Source of the DNA: Macrosoma leucophasiata
Taxonomy: Eukaryota; Arthropoda; Insecta; Lepidoptera; Hedylidae
Length of the DNA: 64,000 nt
NCBI GenBank assembly: GCA_036365455.1
Contig: JAWQUS010000008.1
Coordinates: forward strand, 19,389,501 to 19,453,500
Direction of reading: 5' to 3'
Made by a program: the position numbers and the translations under genes. A model generated the notes under the pieces. The model had not been told where the DNA came from. It was given only the letters and a program-made list of their open reading frames with translations, and searched no databases. This document shows, one piece after another, positions 53,259 through 64,000 of this stretch. Numbering within the stretch: position 1 is the stretch's first letter; each line of letters begins with the position of its first letter.

Positions 53259-53490
53259 TACCCATATAAAGCCGGCTCTACACCCGCGCGCTTCGTCGCG
53301 CCGGGAATTCTCGGGTAATAATAAATAAATAAATAACATCGGGTGATACAAGGTCAAACGTATTTTTTGTCGTTCTCGTTCACGGTTCGCGCCATTCCCC
53401 GAAAGTGTCGGGGCGTAAACAACATCTTCACTCGTGTCGCGGGCTTTCGCGGCTATTCGCACCCTGAGTGTAGAGTCGACTTTACCCATA
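53259..53490. mobile_element. hAT-like MITE with 8-bp TSD
   Basis: Direct repeats TACCCATA at 53259-53266 and 53483-53490 flank about 216 bp. The ends AAGCCGGCTCTACAC and GTGTAGAGTCGACTT are inverted (12 of 15). It is GC-rich inside, with a small (AATA)n run. An 8-bp TSD is typical of hAT elements. It sits exactly at the 3' tail of LINE-C1. The 89-codon minus ORF over it was not called. Confidence 0.7.
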
Positions 53491-53916
53491 AACTCAAACT
53501 CAAACTCAAAAAATAATTTAATCACTTGGAAATAATAGAATTTGCTTGTGATAGGTCAAATTACAAATATAAAATTAAAGCGAATAACAACTGATACGTT
53601 GATTAATATGTCAAAGTAAACAAAATAAAATAAATAATAGTCCAAAAATACTTAATGATAAAAATAGGTATCAACAGAATGTTCCATACTTTCTTTTACA
53701 AACGGCGGGATAAGACTAAACAAAAAAATATGGGACATTCTTTGTCATTCACTGGCAGAGTTCCAAAGCCCACATTACTGAGAAAAAACCTGCCAAAACA
53801 AAACTCAGTAGGGTCTTTTCAAAATATGTTCCTTAAAACTATTTTCGCATTATAACACTTATAACTATGTTTTACAATATCAAGTACAATACACATTAAT
53901 TTCACAAAATTATTGT

Positions 53917-54762
53917 TTAGTCTTGTGGAGCTAGACCAGCATTTGTCCAGGCATCTCCATCCTTTAGATAGTCATCGAGTTTAAAACATGACTTGAATTT
54001 ATTATCTGTAAGATCAAGAATGTTGGACGGAATTTTGTTATAAAACTGTATACTACATGTTAAGAAACATTTATGTGTTTTTGATAGGCGAAAACTTGGA
54101 AATACTAATTTATTTTTATTTCTGGTATTATAAGTATGTATGTCATTAATTTCCTTAAAAAAGTGCAAGTTTTTCCTAGCATACAATATATTTTCATAAA
54201 TATATTGGCAAGGGACCGTCATTATATTTATTTGCTTGAATAATTCTTTCAAGGAGTCACGACTATTTAAGTTATATATCGCTCTAATAGCTCTCTTTTG
54301 TAATATAAATATTGAATCAATTTCAGCTGCCCGACCCCACAACAAAATACCGTAGGACATGACACTGTGAAAGTAGCTGAAATAAACGAGTCTCGCAGTA
54401 TCGACATCCGTTAACTGTCTAATCTACCTGACGGCATAAGCAGCAGAACTTAGACGTTTTCCTAACAGTTTAATATGAGGACCCCATTGCAATTTTGAAT
54501 CAAGCGTTATACCCAAGAAGACAGCTTCACTAACAAATTGTGTTTTATCATTGTTGAAGAATATTTCCCCTTCTTAACTTTTGACATTTGGAATAGTAAA
54601 ACGAATACATTTAGTTTTTTTACTATTTAATGCAAGATTATTTACTGTAAACCAATTTTGTACTTCTTGTATGGCTTTATTAATAGTATCATAATTTGGT
54701 TCTTTTCTATTTATTAAAGACCAGCGAAGTATCATCGGCAAATAAAATTGTTTAAGGCTCAC
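53917..54762 (-). pseudogene. LINE-C1 RT thumb and C-terminal region
   Basis: 54574-54762 carries TINKAIQEVQNWFTVNNLAL and NSKKTKCIRFTIPN, right after the palm; FADD is at about 54733-54744 in another frame. 53917-54360 carries MSYGILLWGRAAEIDSIFIL, QKRAIRAIYNL, YNTRNKNKLVFPSFRLSKTH, CSIQFYNKIP and the end LDDYLKDGDAWTNAGLAPQD. The same blocks appear in LINE-C2 (LLWGRAADVQSIFVLQKRAI, NADLAPQGC). Confidence 0.8.
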
Positions 54763-54927
54763 AGAGGGGCATCAAATGGAGCAAATCATTTATATATACT
54801 AAAAACAGAAATGTGGTACACCCATTTCTACTTTAGAGCCTGGTGATTTTACTCCGTTAACTTGTATTTTCTGTTCCCGGTTTTCTAGATACGATTTAAT
54901 AAGTTGAAGGGCTTTATATCCAAGACC

Positions 54928-55706
54928 TTAGTGCTCAAGTTTGCACATCAACGTATTATGGTCCACGCAGTCAAATGCTTTAGAGAGGTCGCAAAAGATT
55001 CCTATAGCATCCTGCGAATCTCCCCAAGCTTCATAAATATGTTTAAGAAAAGCAACACCGGCATCAATTGTATTAGAACCTTTTGTGAAACCAAATTGTT
55101 GGTGGTGTAAGATCTTATTTTTATTAAAGTGCTGCAGCAATTGATTAAGTATCACTTTCTCGAAAACTTTACTAATAACGGGAAGAACAGATACCGGCCT
55201 GTAATTATTCGGGTCTTTACTATCCCCTGATTTAAATAATGGTACGACTTTGCTCAGTTTTAACAAATCCGGAAAGATTCCCTGCTCAATACATAAATTA
55301 AAAATTGAAGATAAATAAGGCGCTACAGTACTAATAATCGATTTACACACTTTAACAGACATACCATAAATATCTTCAGTAGCTTTGTTTTTGAGCTGAT
55401 TAAATGTGGATATGATTTTTTGAGCTGATTAAATGTGGATATGATTGTTTGTGGACTAATATGATTAAAAGTTAGTTTAATATGACAAGGCTCTACGTTC
55501 CTTTTAAGAATGTCAATCGATATTCCAGTAGAAGAATTTAAAGGTGCCGTAATCTTGAATGGAATATTAGCAAAGTAATCTTCAAAGTGTGTAGCAATGT
55601 CTAAATCTGAGCCTAAAATAGCCTGTGGTGTCTCCAAAAGGTCACGAGTTTCAGACCGCTTGTTTTTGCCTGTTTCACTATTTATTATTTTCCAGGTCGC
55701 CTTCAT
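54928..55706 (-). pseudogene. LINE-C1 reverse transcriptase fingers and palm
   Basis: The pre-RT part MKATWKIINSETGKNKRSET begins at 55706. After a frame change come IEQGIFPDLLKLSKVVPLFK, SGDSKDPNNYRPVSVLPVIS, KVFEKVILNQLLQHF, FGFTKGSNTIDAGVAFLKHI and the catalytic IFCDLSKAFDCVDHNTL. The VPQG region is damaged. A 29-bp tandem duplication at 55391-55447 causes one frameshift. The family is the jockey/CR1-type superfamily; a finer clade cannot be set by eye. Confidence 0.85.
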
Positions 55707-55758
55707 TTTATCGTCTGCATTTTTAATTTTATTGCTTACATAAATTGACTTTGCGTTT

Positions 55759-56880
55759 TTACAAACTCTTTAAAAAAAAAATAATATGTAGCGACATACT
55801 TGTTAAAATTTGGATTTTGCATATAAGTTTTAAGACCATAAAGTTCAAATAATCGTTCCCTACTTCTTCGAATGCCATCAGTTGCCCAGTCACAAAAACT
55901 AAATTTACGCTTTGCGGTTCTTGTTCTAATTTTAAAGATATTATTAAAATGTGTATTAAGAGTATCAAAAAATTGTGCATAAAAATCATTTGCACTACTT
56001 ATGTAAAAATTTTGAAAATATAATTTTCTTTTAAAATATTATTGAAGTTATTCAATCTAACAGATGTTACTGGTCTATGTGTTTTCTCAATTTTGCTGGG
56101 AGGTTTATCTACGTCAAAAGTAATTGTCTGGCCGCTATGATCAGATGGCAAATAGTTAACAATATTAGTAGATATATATTTACATTCACAAAAGATATTA
56201 TCTATACAAGTAGCCGAGGTTGGGCTCACTCGGGTGGGTTCCAAAAAGACATTGCATAAGTCGAATGATTTAAATAGATTCAGTAATCTATTGCTGTTTG
56301 AATTATTTTCTAAAATATTAATGTTAAAATCACCGCATACAATTACAGACTTTCTACCTGAACATAGTTTTTTTCACAAATCTTCCATAGTGGACTCAAA
56401 CACATTCAAATTCTGATAATTTGGTGGTCTATAAACGCACACTATTATATGCTTATCCAGCTCAACACAACAAACTTCTACAATATGTTCAATCGATAAC
56501 TCAACTATGTCTTTACGTTCCCTGGATTTAATTGAGTTTTTTATCAAAATTAAAGTGCCACCATGTTGCATAACTTTTCGATTGTAACAACTAACAACAG
56601 AATAATTCTTATAATTAGTCAAGATTTGGTTTTCTTTTAACCAATGTTCAGATAAACAAACAATGTCATACTGGAATTTCTCCAGAACTAGTTCTAATTC
56701 CAATAACTTGGAATGCAACCCTTGAATATTTTGGTGTAATACTACCAAACTGTTGACTTTATTAAAAGTGCAAACGCCAGAAGATACCGGTTTATTAGTA
56801 TGTTCAATATTGGCAACTTCTTCTGTCTTAGAATCTAGTTTAAATAATTGAGAGTGCAACCCAGTATAGTATAGTAGCAA
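55759..56880 (-). pseudogene. LINE-C1 endonuclease and linker
   Basis: 56374-56880 reads VVLHQNIQGLHSKLLELELV, LEKFQYDIVCLSEHWLKENQ and IIVCVYRPPNYQNLNVFEST. The GDFN motif follows in another frame near 56316-56330 (CGGTGATTTTAAC on the minus strand), and 55999-56244 carries ATCIDNIFC and LPSDHSGQTITF. These are the ordered AP-endonuclease motifs (QN, SEHW, VYRPP, GDFN, SDH). At least two frame changes. Confidence 0.8.
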
Positions 56881-56882
56881 TG

Positions 56883-57344
56883 GTTTAGCTTTTCGTCAAT
56901 AGGTAGCGGTAGTGAAAACAATATTTTTATGTCTATGTATGTAGTTTCATCCTTTTCTTTAAAACATCTTTGGACGACTAATATAGTTTCTTAAAAAGGC
57001 CATATCAAACAATTAATATTAGTTGATATAAAATTGATATATACAAGAATACGTGTATTTTAATATAGGTAGGTACACTTACTTCCAACATCACCGTCAT
57101 TACGAACCCTTTACTTGACCAATCCACGAAAATAGGTGAACACGCTGTTAAGAGAAAGTAATCTACTGGACACTAGATGGCGCTAAAACCATATATGATC
57201 ACAACACTGAGAAGTTATGTGACCTAGGTAATTGAAATTTTAATGATTTATTTTTTTATTATAATATAAAGTAGGTATTTAAAGTATTATTGAGTGTATT
57301 GTATGTGTCATTAATGTTTCTTTTTTAATATTAGTGTTAGTGCT
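56883..57344. other. No gene seen
   Basis: AT-rich. Contains AGATGGCGC at 57175-57183 (see findings). Confidence 0.4.
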
Positions 57345-57662
57345 CTTATTTTATTTCATTTTCTTGGTGTATTTTTGAGTTATATTAAATAAAGTTGGTG
57401 GCATTTTGTTTGATGTAGGCTTATTACAGTGCCCGTGTAGAGTGAAATAGAATAATAGTGCGAAAACACGTCCTTTCGGGTTGCCTCCAAAACTTAATTG
57501 TAAATGTTCTGGTAAAGTAGTCATCGCTTTACTCGATTTACTGTCTGTGACTGACTGACTGACTGATAAATTGATTAACTGACTCTGACTTTTACGCTGC
57601 TTATTACGAATACGAAATATCGTTTTACTTGACACTGGTAATATGCGTAATAGCGATGCCAT
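57345..57662. repeat. Repeat J, plus-orientation copy
   Basis: TTTCATTTTCTTGGTGTATT through GGTGGCATTTTGTTTGATGT, CGTCCTTTCGGGTTGCCTCC, (CTGA)n to GTAATAGCGATGCCATAA. Best preserved of the family. Its minus-strand ORF is incidental. Confidence 0.8.
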
Positions 57663-59149
57663 AATATAATATGAAAAAAAAAATATGTAAGAGTTACATA
57701 CAACTAGACGAGACGAGAGTTACAATTATACGAGTAACGACAAAAACTACAATCTTATGACACTTGCCAGCCCTTTACTCAAATTTACTACTAATATCAT
57801 GGAGTATAAAAGCGAAAGAAAAACGTGCATAAAAATATAAATTACTCTTTTTTAATTTGCTTTAACAAAACATTCCGGATTAGGTAATCGAACACCGCAT
57901 CGCTTTCATATTTTATTCGTTCATTTTACAGTCATAAAATTACATTAAAATTTTATAAACAAATATTTTTTAGAGAGAGAGAAAGAAGACTATACTATGC
58001 AATAAATTATTAAACTACAAATATCCGTATAATTATTTGTCTATAGAAAATTAATAATAATTTTCTCGTAATGAGAACTCGTAATAATAAAATAGACAAT
58101 ATAAATAGTACTGTTGTACTTCAAAATTTTTTCGTTAAATATTGGCATATCATTGCGGCAGACACCCCTTTCGCAATGATAAGACAGGGTAGTTTACCCT
58201 ACTTTGTGACGTCATTCATTGTCGGGCCACACTTCCCCAGTCGGTGGGGCGAGGTCGGAGAACCAACGCATGCGCTGTGAAATAGCTTTTATTTCTAGTG
58301 ATGTGACCATAAGACGCGATTCTTTGAAAAATCTCACAGTATTTACAAATATTTATTCATCATAAAATCTCTTAATCTTTTGAGACTACAGGCAATAAAG
58401 TTTCGATGACCTGTATAATATGACCTAGAGGATATTGAAGATATTGACTGGTAGAGAAAGCTTTAGGCGTTAAATCCGCCATTTGTTAAGATATTTATAT
58501 TGTGGCAACAAAGAATAAATAAATAAATATAATTGTATGCTAAAGAATAACTATGAGGACTTAAAAAAACGCCTATGTAGACTTAAGAACATCAAAAATG
58601 AGATGAACGCATCTGTCTTCTTTGACTGTCGTTGACTGACTAATTTAGATGAAAATCATCACAAACTCGTATGAATGAATGAAGAGATTTACTTAACTTA
58701 CTAACGTATCAACGTTTAATTTAAAATGAAATTTATAGATTACTCTATAGATTTATATTATTATTTGAACTCTTAATTTTATGATTTCGAGCACATGTAC
58801 TTTGCTGACTAATACTTATATCTACGACACAAGGGTTTTTCAATTTTTGTCATAAGACTATCACAAATTCAACTCAAACCGGAGGGAACGGAATAAAATA
58901 TTTGTGATGGATTTCATTAATTACTACAATATGAGCATTACATTCCCGAAATATGAAAATAATTATGTATCAAAACAATTGATGCGGCCTTTTCATGAGT
59001 TCAAAACAATATGTCACCGTCACTATTATTTAAATTAAAAGTAAATACGATGCATCAACGGACATCACATTTAAATCATACAAACAACCGAATTTCGTTG
59101 CGGTTTGACTTCATTTTTTTGAAGCAGTGTCCTTCCACTTATTTTCTCC
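57663..59149. other. No supportable gene
   Basis: Mostly AT-rich. A patch at 58160-58290 (GACACCCCTTTCGCAATGAT, CCCCAGTCGGTGGGGCGAGG) is GC-richer but lacks an ORF. The stretch 58640-58790 shares blocks with 50200-50340. Confidence 0.4.
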
Positions 59150-59294
59150 ACACGGTCTTTTTCCCATCACTACTTTCGTAGTATTAATACGCGCTGTATT
59201 TATCTGAAAATGTGGATTGTGGTTGCGGATTTACAATTCCAGTGAACTACAACGAGTTATAATATTGAAGTGTATTGGGAGATCGGGCTTTGAG
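59150..59294 (+). other. Possible 5' non-coding exon ending in a splice donor
   Basis: Repeat-free sequence ending GGGCTTTGAG followed by GTAAGTGATAG (GT at 59295), a consensus donor. Only short ORFs (MWIVVADLQFQ then stop) occur, so if real it is untranslated. The remainder of the gene would lie downstream, outside the window or beyond the repeats. Confidence 0.25.
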
Positions 59295-60599
59295 GTAAGT
59301 GATAGTTTTTTAATTTTTGGTACGACGGCTGTCATTTGTTTTTATTTCGCAATATAACCTAAGGTCATTCAACTAATGTCACATTTTTATAAAATTTAAT
59401 CATTAATCTACTAAAAATAGATGCGCGTGGATGCACTTTGCAGAATTATTTATGTTTTTTATTTTAATGATACAGCTGTTGGATGCAGAGGTTATAAATC
59501 CGTAGTTCTAGATTGGGGTCACGTGCTACAACGTCACTGAGTGAACTCGTGGCACGACTAATCGATTTTAAATACTACGTTACTATTTTAGTCTATTTCT
59601 ACGATTTTTTGTGTACTTATAGGTGAAATTACAGTCATTATTTAGCACAATCCATGTCATTAACGTTCTAAATTATTATTATGTTTTCGTATAAATATTA
59701 ACAAATGATTTAAATAAAACACGTAAAAATAAGTGAGCTGGCAATTTAACAATATGTATCCATGAATGTAATCTTTTTATGCAACTCGCTCTTATACGAT
59801 TGCGTATTTTATGACCTATTTTTTGATGACCCACATGCGAAATACTAAGCTCTGGCGACTGCCATACTGTTTTTCTTTTCTTTGTATAAGTTGTTTCGGA
59901 TTTTAGGGAGTCAGAACATGTTTTGATTTATGTAAAATCCATTTAAACCAATAAATCAGGCGTTAATTTTAATTTTCTTAAAATCGTCTAGTAGGTATCT
60001 CTTATTTTTACTTTTTAGGACTCCTATATAGTAAATATATTGTTTAAGTAAATATATCAATAATTTACAGCTGTGCGATCAAATCCGTAATAAACACCCT
60101 CTTATGGTTTTCATTTTCACTAACAACGCATTCACCCCTTCGGTTGGGGAGGAACTAAGGTTAGTTAGCGCTTTTCACTAGATGTCGCTGTTTTCGTATA
60201 TTTTAAAATATTGTCGAAATATCAAGGCATTACCATAAAATACAAATTTATACAATACGTTTTGCCATAATTGATTTAAAATTCATGGTGACAATAGATA
60301 ATGCATTTATTTTGTTAATTTTATTTTTTCTTAGTAAAGCTATTAATTAACACTAGATGGTGCAGTCATGTTTTAACGTGAGATAATCTGCGTAATTAAG
60401 TAACGTTACAGCTATTCGATACTAGATGTCACAATCTGCCATTCTTGTAACCATGTTCAAGAAAAATTATTAATTTATTTTCTATTCATATAAAAGCGAA
60501 GAAGCAACTTTATAATGATGGCGCAGATACTTCTATTGTAAAACTAAAAAGCGGCCTCTTGCGCGTACTTTATACCTATTATAACTAGACTAATGAGTT
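59295..60599. other. AT-rich, no gene seen; ACTAGATG motifs
   Basis: Intron-like. Three ACTAGATGTCGC / ACTAGATGGTGC-type motifs occur near 60177, 60352 and 60421. They resemble the AGATGGCGC motif scattered through the window. Confidence 0.4.
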
Positions 60600-60725
60600 T
60601 TGGCGGGAACCTTGAGGGATGCGTGTGGTGCTCTTATTGTATTTCATTTTCTTGGTGAATTTTTGAGTAATCTATACTTATAATAAAACTGTAGAAGTGT
60701 GAATTCTGTACATTAAAAATATAAT
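60600..60725. repeat. Truncated repeat J start and linked tail
   Basis: TGGCGGGAACCTTGAGGGAT, TTTCTTGGTGAATTTTTGAG and TAATCTATACTTATAATAAA match 50553-50690. It runs directly into the 15-bp minisatellite. Confidence 0.65.
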
Positions 60726-61694
60726 AACGCCCAATGTCCCGACGTCGAGCGTCTCGACGCCCAGCGTCCCGACGCCCAGCGTCCCGGCGCCCAGATCAAT
60801 ACCGAACACAAATATGTGATTAGAAAAAAAATTGTCCCGACGCCCAGCGTCCCGAGGCCCAGCGTCCCGAGGCCGAGCGTTCCGACGCCCAGCTTCACGA
60901 CGCCCAGCGTCCCGACCCCCAGCGTCCTGACGCCCAGCGCCCCGACGCCCATCGTCCCGAAGCCAAGCGTCCCGAGCACAGCGTCCCGACGCCCATCGTC
61001 CCGACGCTCAGCGTCCCGACGCCCAGCGTCCCGACGCCCAACGTCCCGACGCCCAGCGTCCCCACGCCCAGCGTCCCCACGCCCAGCGTCCCCACGCCCA
61101 GCGTCCCCACGCCCAGCGTCCCGACGCCCAGCGTCCCGACGCCCAGCGTCCCGACGCCTAGCGTCCCGACGCCCAGCGTCCCGACGCCCAGCGTCCCGAC
61201 GCCCATTGTCCCGACGCCCATCGTCCCGACGCCCAGCGTCCCGACGTCGGGCGACCCGACGCCCAATGTCCCGACGCCCAATGTCGCGACGTCGAGCGTC
61301 TCGACGCCCAGCGTCCCGACGCCCAGCGTCCCGACGCCCAGCGTCCCGACGCCCAGCGTCCCGACGCCCAGCGTCCCGACGCCCAGCGTCCCGACGCCCA
61401 GCGTCCCGACGCCCATCGTCCCGACGCCCAGCGTCCCGACGCCCAGCTTCCCGACGCCTAGCGTCCCGACTTCGGGCGACCCGACGCCCAATGTCCCGAC
61501 GTCGAGCGTCTCGACGCCCAGAGTCCCGACGTCGAGCGTCCCGACGTCCAGCGTCCCGACGCTCAGCGTCCCGACACCCAGCGTCCCGACGTCGAGCGTA
61601 TCGACGCCCAGCGTCCAGGCATCGAGCGTTCCGACGCCCGACGTCCCGACGCCAAGCGTCCCGACGCTCAGCGTCCCGAAGCCCAGCGTCCCGA
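60726..61694. repeat. GC-rich 15-bp minisatellite, about 60 units, G4-type spacing on the minus strand
   Basis: Unit CCCGACGCCCAGCGT, repeated with point variants (CCCCACGCCCAGCGT, CCATCGT, TCGAGCGTCTCGACG). An AT-rich break of about 40 bp lies at 60796-60835. On the minus strand GGG runs are spaced 4 and 5 bases apart (GGGACGCTGGGCGTCGGG), matching the G3N1-7 quadruplex pattern along the array. The composition contrasts sharply with the AT-rich flanks. Because the unit is 15 bp, long ORFs arise on both strands; they are judged incidental. Confidence 0.9.
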
Positions 61695-64000
61695 ATCAGA
61701 ATCAGAATCAGAAACTCATTTATTCATTTAGGGTGACAGGCACCTCTTATGTCACGTCAAAAACAAACAAAATAAATTAAAGTGAACAACAATTGATATA
61801 CATGTCAAACAAGATAAAAAATATATGTTAAGTCAAGAATATCACTAAGATAAAACTAAATGTAATAAACTAATGTAAAAAATATATCAGTAGAATGTCT
61901 CATTTCCCCTTTACAAACTGATAACAAAGAGTAAAAAGAAAAGAAAAAGAGTCATTCTTTGTCATTCACCGGCAAAGTTCCAAAGGCCAATATGATCTGA
62001 GAAAAACTTGCCGGAAATAACTCAGTCGGCTCTTTTAAAAATATCTCTTAGGCATATTTTTACAATTTTCCATAATTTAAATAAATTTCAAATTAACAAT
62101 ATAATATCAACATTACACTTTAATTATTACATTTAACACCCTTGTGGAGCTAGATCAGCATTTAGCCAAACATTTCTATCCTTGAGATAGTCTTCGAGTT
62201 TATAGTAAGCCTTTTTACATAGAGTGCGTTTAATTAATGCTTTGAATTTGAATTTACTATCGGTGAGTTTAGCAATCCCGGATGGGATCTTGTTATAAAA
62301 TTCTACACTATATTTTAGGAAAGATGTATTAGTTTTCGTCATTCGAAAACTTCGCAGAGACAGCTTGTTTTTTCTTATTCCTGGTATTATAACTATGCGT
62401 ATCGGAGATTTTATCAAACAGATGTAAATTTTTCCTCGCGTAAAGTATATTTTCATAGATGTAATGGCAAGGAACTGTCATTATATTTATTTCCTTAAAT
62501 AGTTATTTCAAAGAATCACGACTACGTAAGTTATTCATCGCTCCAATGGCTCTTTTCTGTAATACAAAAATTGATTGTACGTCAGCCGCTCGACCCCACA
62601 ATAAAATACCATAGGACATGACACTGTGAAAATAGCTAAAATAAACAAGTCTTGCAGTGTCTATATCAGTTAATTGCCTAATTTTTCTAACAGCATAAAC
62701 TGCGGCTTTCAGGCGTTTCGCTAACTGCCTAATATGTGGTCCCCATTGTAACTTCGAGTCAAGTGTTATTCCCAAGATTATAGCGTCATCAAAAAATTGA
62801 ATTATGTCATTGTTTATAAAAATGTCTCCCTCTTTACTTTTTACATTAAAACGGATACATTTGGTTTTTTTACTATTCAGTGCAAGATTATTGACAGTAA
62901 ACCATTTATGTACTTCTACTATGACCTTATTTACAGTTTCGTAATCTGGATTACGTCTGTTCACTTTAAAAACTATTGAAGTATCGTCTGCAAATAAAAT
63001 TGTTTTGGGCATACTGTTAGGCATTTAATGAAGTAAATCATTAACGTAGACTAAAAACAAAAATGGTCCTAATATTGAGCCCTGTGGGACACCCATTCCC
63101 GTCTTTGCACCTTGAGATTTTACTCCATTCACTTGAACTACTTGTTCCCGATCCTTAAGGTGAAATTGAACAAGTTGAAGAGCTTTATTTTCAAGTCCAT
63201 AATGATCAAGTTTGCCAATTAATGTATTGTGATCCACGCAGTCAAACGCCTTTGAAAGGTCGCAAAATATACCTATAGCATCTTGTGAATCCTCCCAAGC
63301 CTCAAAAATATGTTTTAATAAAGCAACACCGGCATCAGTTGTACAACGTCGTTTTGTAAAACCAAATTGCTGTTCGTGTAAGATGTTATTTGTATTGAAA
63401 TGTTGCAACAATTGAGTAAGCATTAGTTTTTCGAACACTTTACTGAGAACGGGCAGAATAGATACCGGTCTATAATTATTTGGGTTTTTATTGTCACCTG
63501 ATTTAAATAACGGTATAACTTTACTAAATTTTAATAAATCTGGAAAGACTCCCTGATCAATTCATAAGTTAAAAATTGATGCTAAGTAAGGAGCTAAGGT
63601 ATCTATAATCGACTTGCACACCATAACAGACATGCCATAAATATCTTCGGTAGCTTTTATTTTAAGTTGATGGAAAGCTGATCTTACAGACTGTGGGCTA
63701 ACATGCTTAAACCTAAATTGAGTAGTGCAAGCTTCTACGTTAGTTTTTAGAATATCAATGGATAATAAACAGGATGAGTTTAAGGGTTTTGTAATTTCAA
63801 AGGGAATATTAGCAAAGTATTCTACAAAGTGCTGAGCAATGTCAGGATTCGAACTCACAGTACCCTGGGATGTCTCCAAAATCACGCGAACATCACTCCG
63901 TTTATTTTTGCCTGCTTCACTGTTTATTACTTTCCACGTAGCCTTCATCTTATCGTCTGCATTTATTATTTTCCTACTCAAATATATAGATTTTGCCTTT
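61695..64000 (-). mobile_element. LINE-C2: better-preserved LINE, running off the window
   Basis: Minus strand. The 3' tail (TGATTC)n is at 61694-61712, the 3' UTR extends to about 62130, and coding continues past the right edge. It is related to LINE-C1 but has far fewer lesions. The short (GAATCA)3 tail directly abuts the minisatellite. Confidence 0.9.
62133..64000 (-). pseudogene. LINE-C2 reverse transcriptase ORF (partial, three stops and one frameshift)
   Basis: From the right edge: MKATWKVINSEAGKNKRSDV, VSPQSVRSAFHQLKIKATED, TGA at 63562-63564 (Cys in LINE-C1), FEKLMLTQLLQHFNTNNILH, QQFGFTKRRCTTDAGVALLK, GIFCDLSKAFDCVDHNTLIG and GMGVPQGSILGPFLFLVYVN. Then TAA at 63025-63027 and the catalytic PKTILFADDTSIVFKVN. 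Next come LNSKKTKCIRFNVKSKEGDI, MSYGILLWGRAADVQSIFVL and TAA at 62503-62505 (Glu in LINE-C1). A frameshift near 62400 precedes the final NADLAPQGC. All RT motifs, including both catalytic Asp sets, are intact. The rest of ORF2 and ORF1 lie beyond 64000. Confidence 0.9.

Larger units (their letters stand above)
53491..56882 (-). mobile_element. LINE-C1: EN and RT non-LTR element, decayed
   Basis: Minus strand. The 3' tail (GAGTTT)n is at 53491-53510, the 3' UTR extends to about 53910, RT and C-terminus lie at 53917-55706, linker at 55759-55995, endonuclease at 55999-56880. ORF1 is not seen. Frameshifts separate the parts. It is closely related to LINE-C2 at 61.7-64 kb. Confidence 0.85.

Noticed and set aside
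53256..53525. 89-codon minus-strand ORF
   Set aside because: It spans a short MITE with 8-bp TSD and the LINE-C1 tail, so the frame is accidental.
60816..61736. 306-codon plus-strand ORF (SRRPA repeats) and 198-codon minus ORF (GVGTL repeats) in the minisatellite
   Set aside because: The 15-bp unit is a multiple of three and stop-free, so both strands stay open automatically. There is no promoter or conserved context, and the plus ORF runs on into the LINE tail.

Overview
The window looks like repeat-rich, AT-rich nuclear DNA from an insect, most likely a moth or butterfly. The evidence is: several families of non-LTR retrotransposon (LINE) relics with eukaryotic EN and RT domains; RTE-type tails of the CTAGCTGTSCCGGC kind; a retroposon opening GGTGGTAGAGCTCC, which I recall as typical of Lepidoptera; tRNA-derived SINEs; a piggyBac relic bounded by TTAA; and many MITE-like fold-backs. 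No bacterial operon, CRISPR array, rRNA gene or viral gene set is visible. Order-level placement is an inference.

Host coding signal is sparse. On the minus strand, 12433-12518 looks like a first coding exon of 28 codons ending at a GTGAGT donor. On the plus strand, 23654-24475 looks like a last exon coding for a Pro/Tyr-rich protein with a nonapeptide repeat, broken by one in-frame TAA. A possible 5' non-coding exon ends at a GTAAGT donor at 59295. The rest is intron or intergenic DNA filled with mobile-element remains.

Layout. 0-6.3 kb: RTE tail, a 124-bp-arm fold-back, and LINE-A (minus) with a SINE-A inserted in its RT gene. 6.3-10 kb: RTE tails, a 675-bp fold-back with SINE-A arms, and a nest of MITEs and a LINE tail. 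10-14 kb: dispersed repeats, an LTR-like block, the first-exon candidate, SINE-B and MITE-D. 14-17 kb: SINE-C, a composite insertion, and MITE-E split by a LINE 3' end. 19.1-20.6 kb: piggyBac relic. 21-23.2 kb: SINE-C, MITE-E and a 5'-inverted SINE-A. 23.6-27 kb: host-like exon and long AT-rich flank. 27-34.4 kb: triple-nested MITE-D, RTE and LINE fragments, and an Asn-Ala-Thr minisatellite. 34.4-37.9 kb: LINE-D (minus) with full ORF1, endonuclease and a 3'-deleted RT. 37.9-43.6 kb: tandem RTE tails and an ORF1 relic. 43.6-46 kb: LINE-B (minus). 46-53.5 kb: SINE-A, a near-identical 1.39-kb inverted repeat, and stacked repeats. 53.5-56.9 kb: LINE-C1 (minus). 60.7-61.7 kb: a GC-rich 15-bp minisatellite with G-quadruplex-type spacing. 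61.7-64 kb: LINE-C2 (minus), running off the window.

The LINEs would have supplied the machinery that moved the SINEs. Several SINE copies keep perfect or near-perfect target-site duplications (TSDs), and two or three have an inverted 5' part, as expected from twin priming. The most unusual structures are the 47.2-48.6 kb inverted repeat, the G-rich minisatellite and the 5'-inverted SINEs. Family letters (SINE-A, MITE-D, LINE-B and so on) are labels used only in this answer. Coordinates of degraded repeats are approximate.
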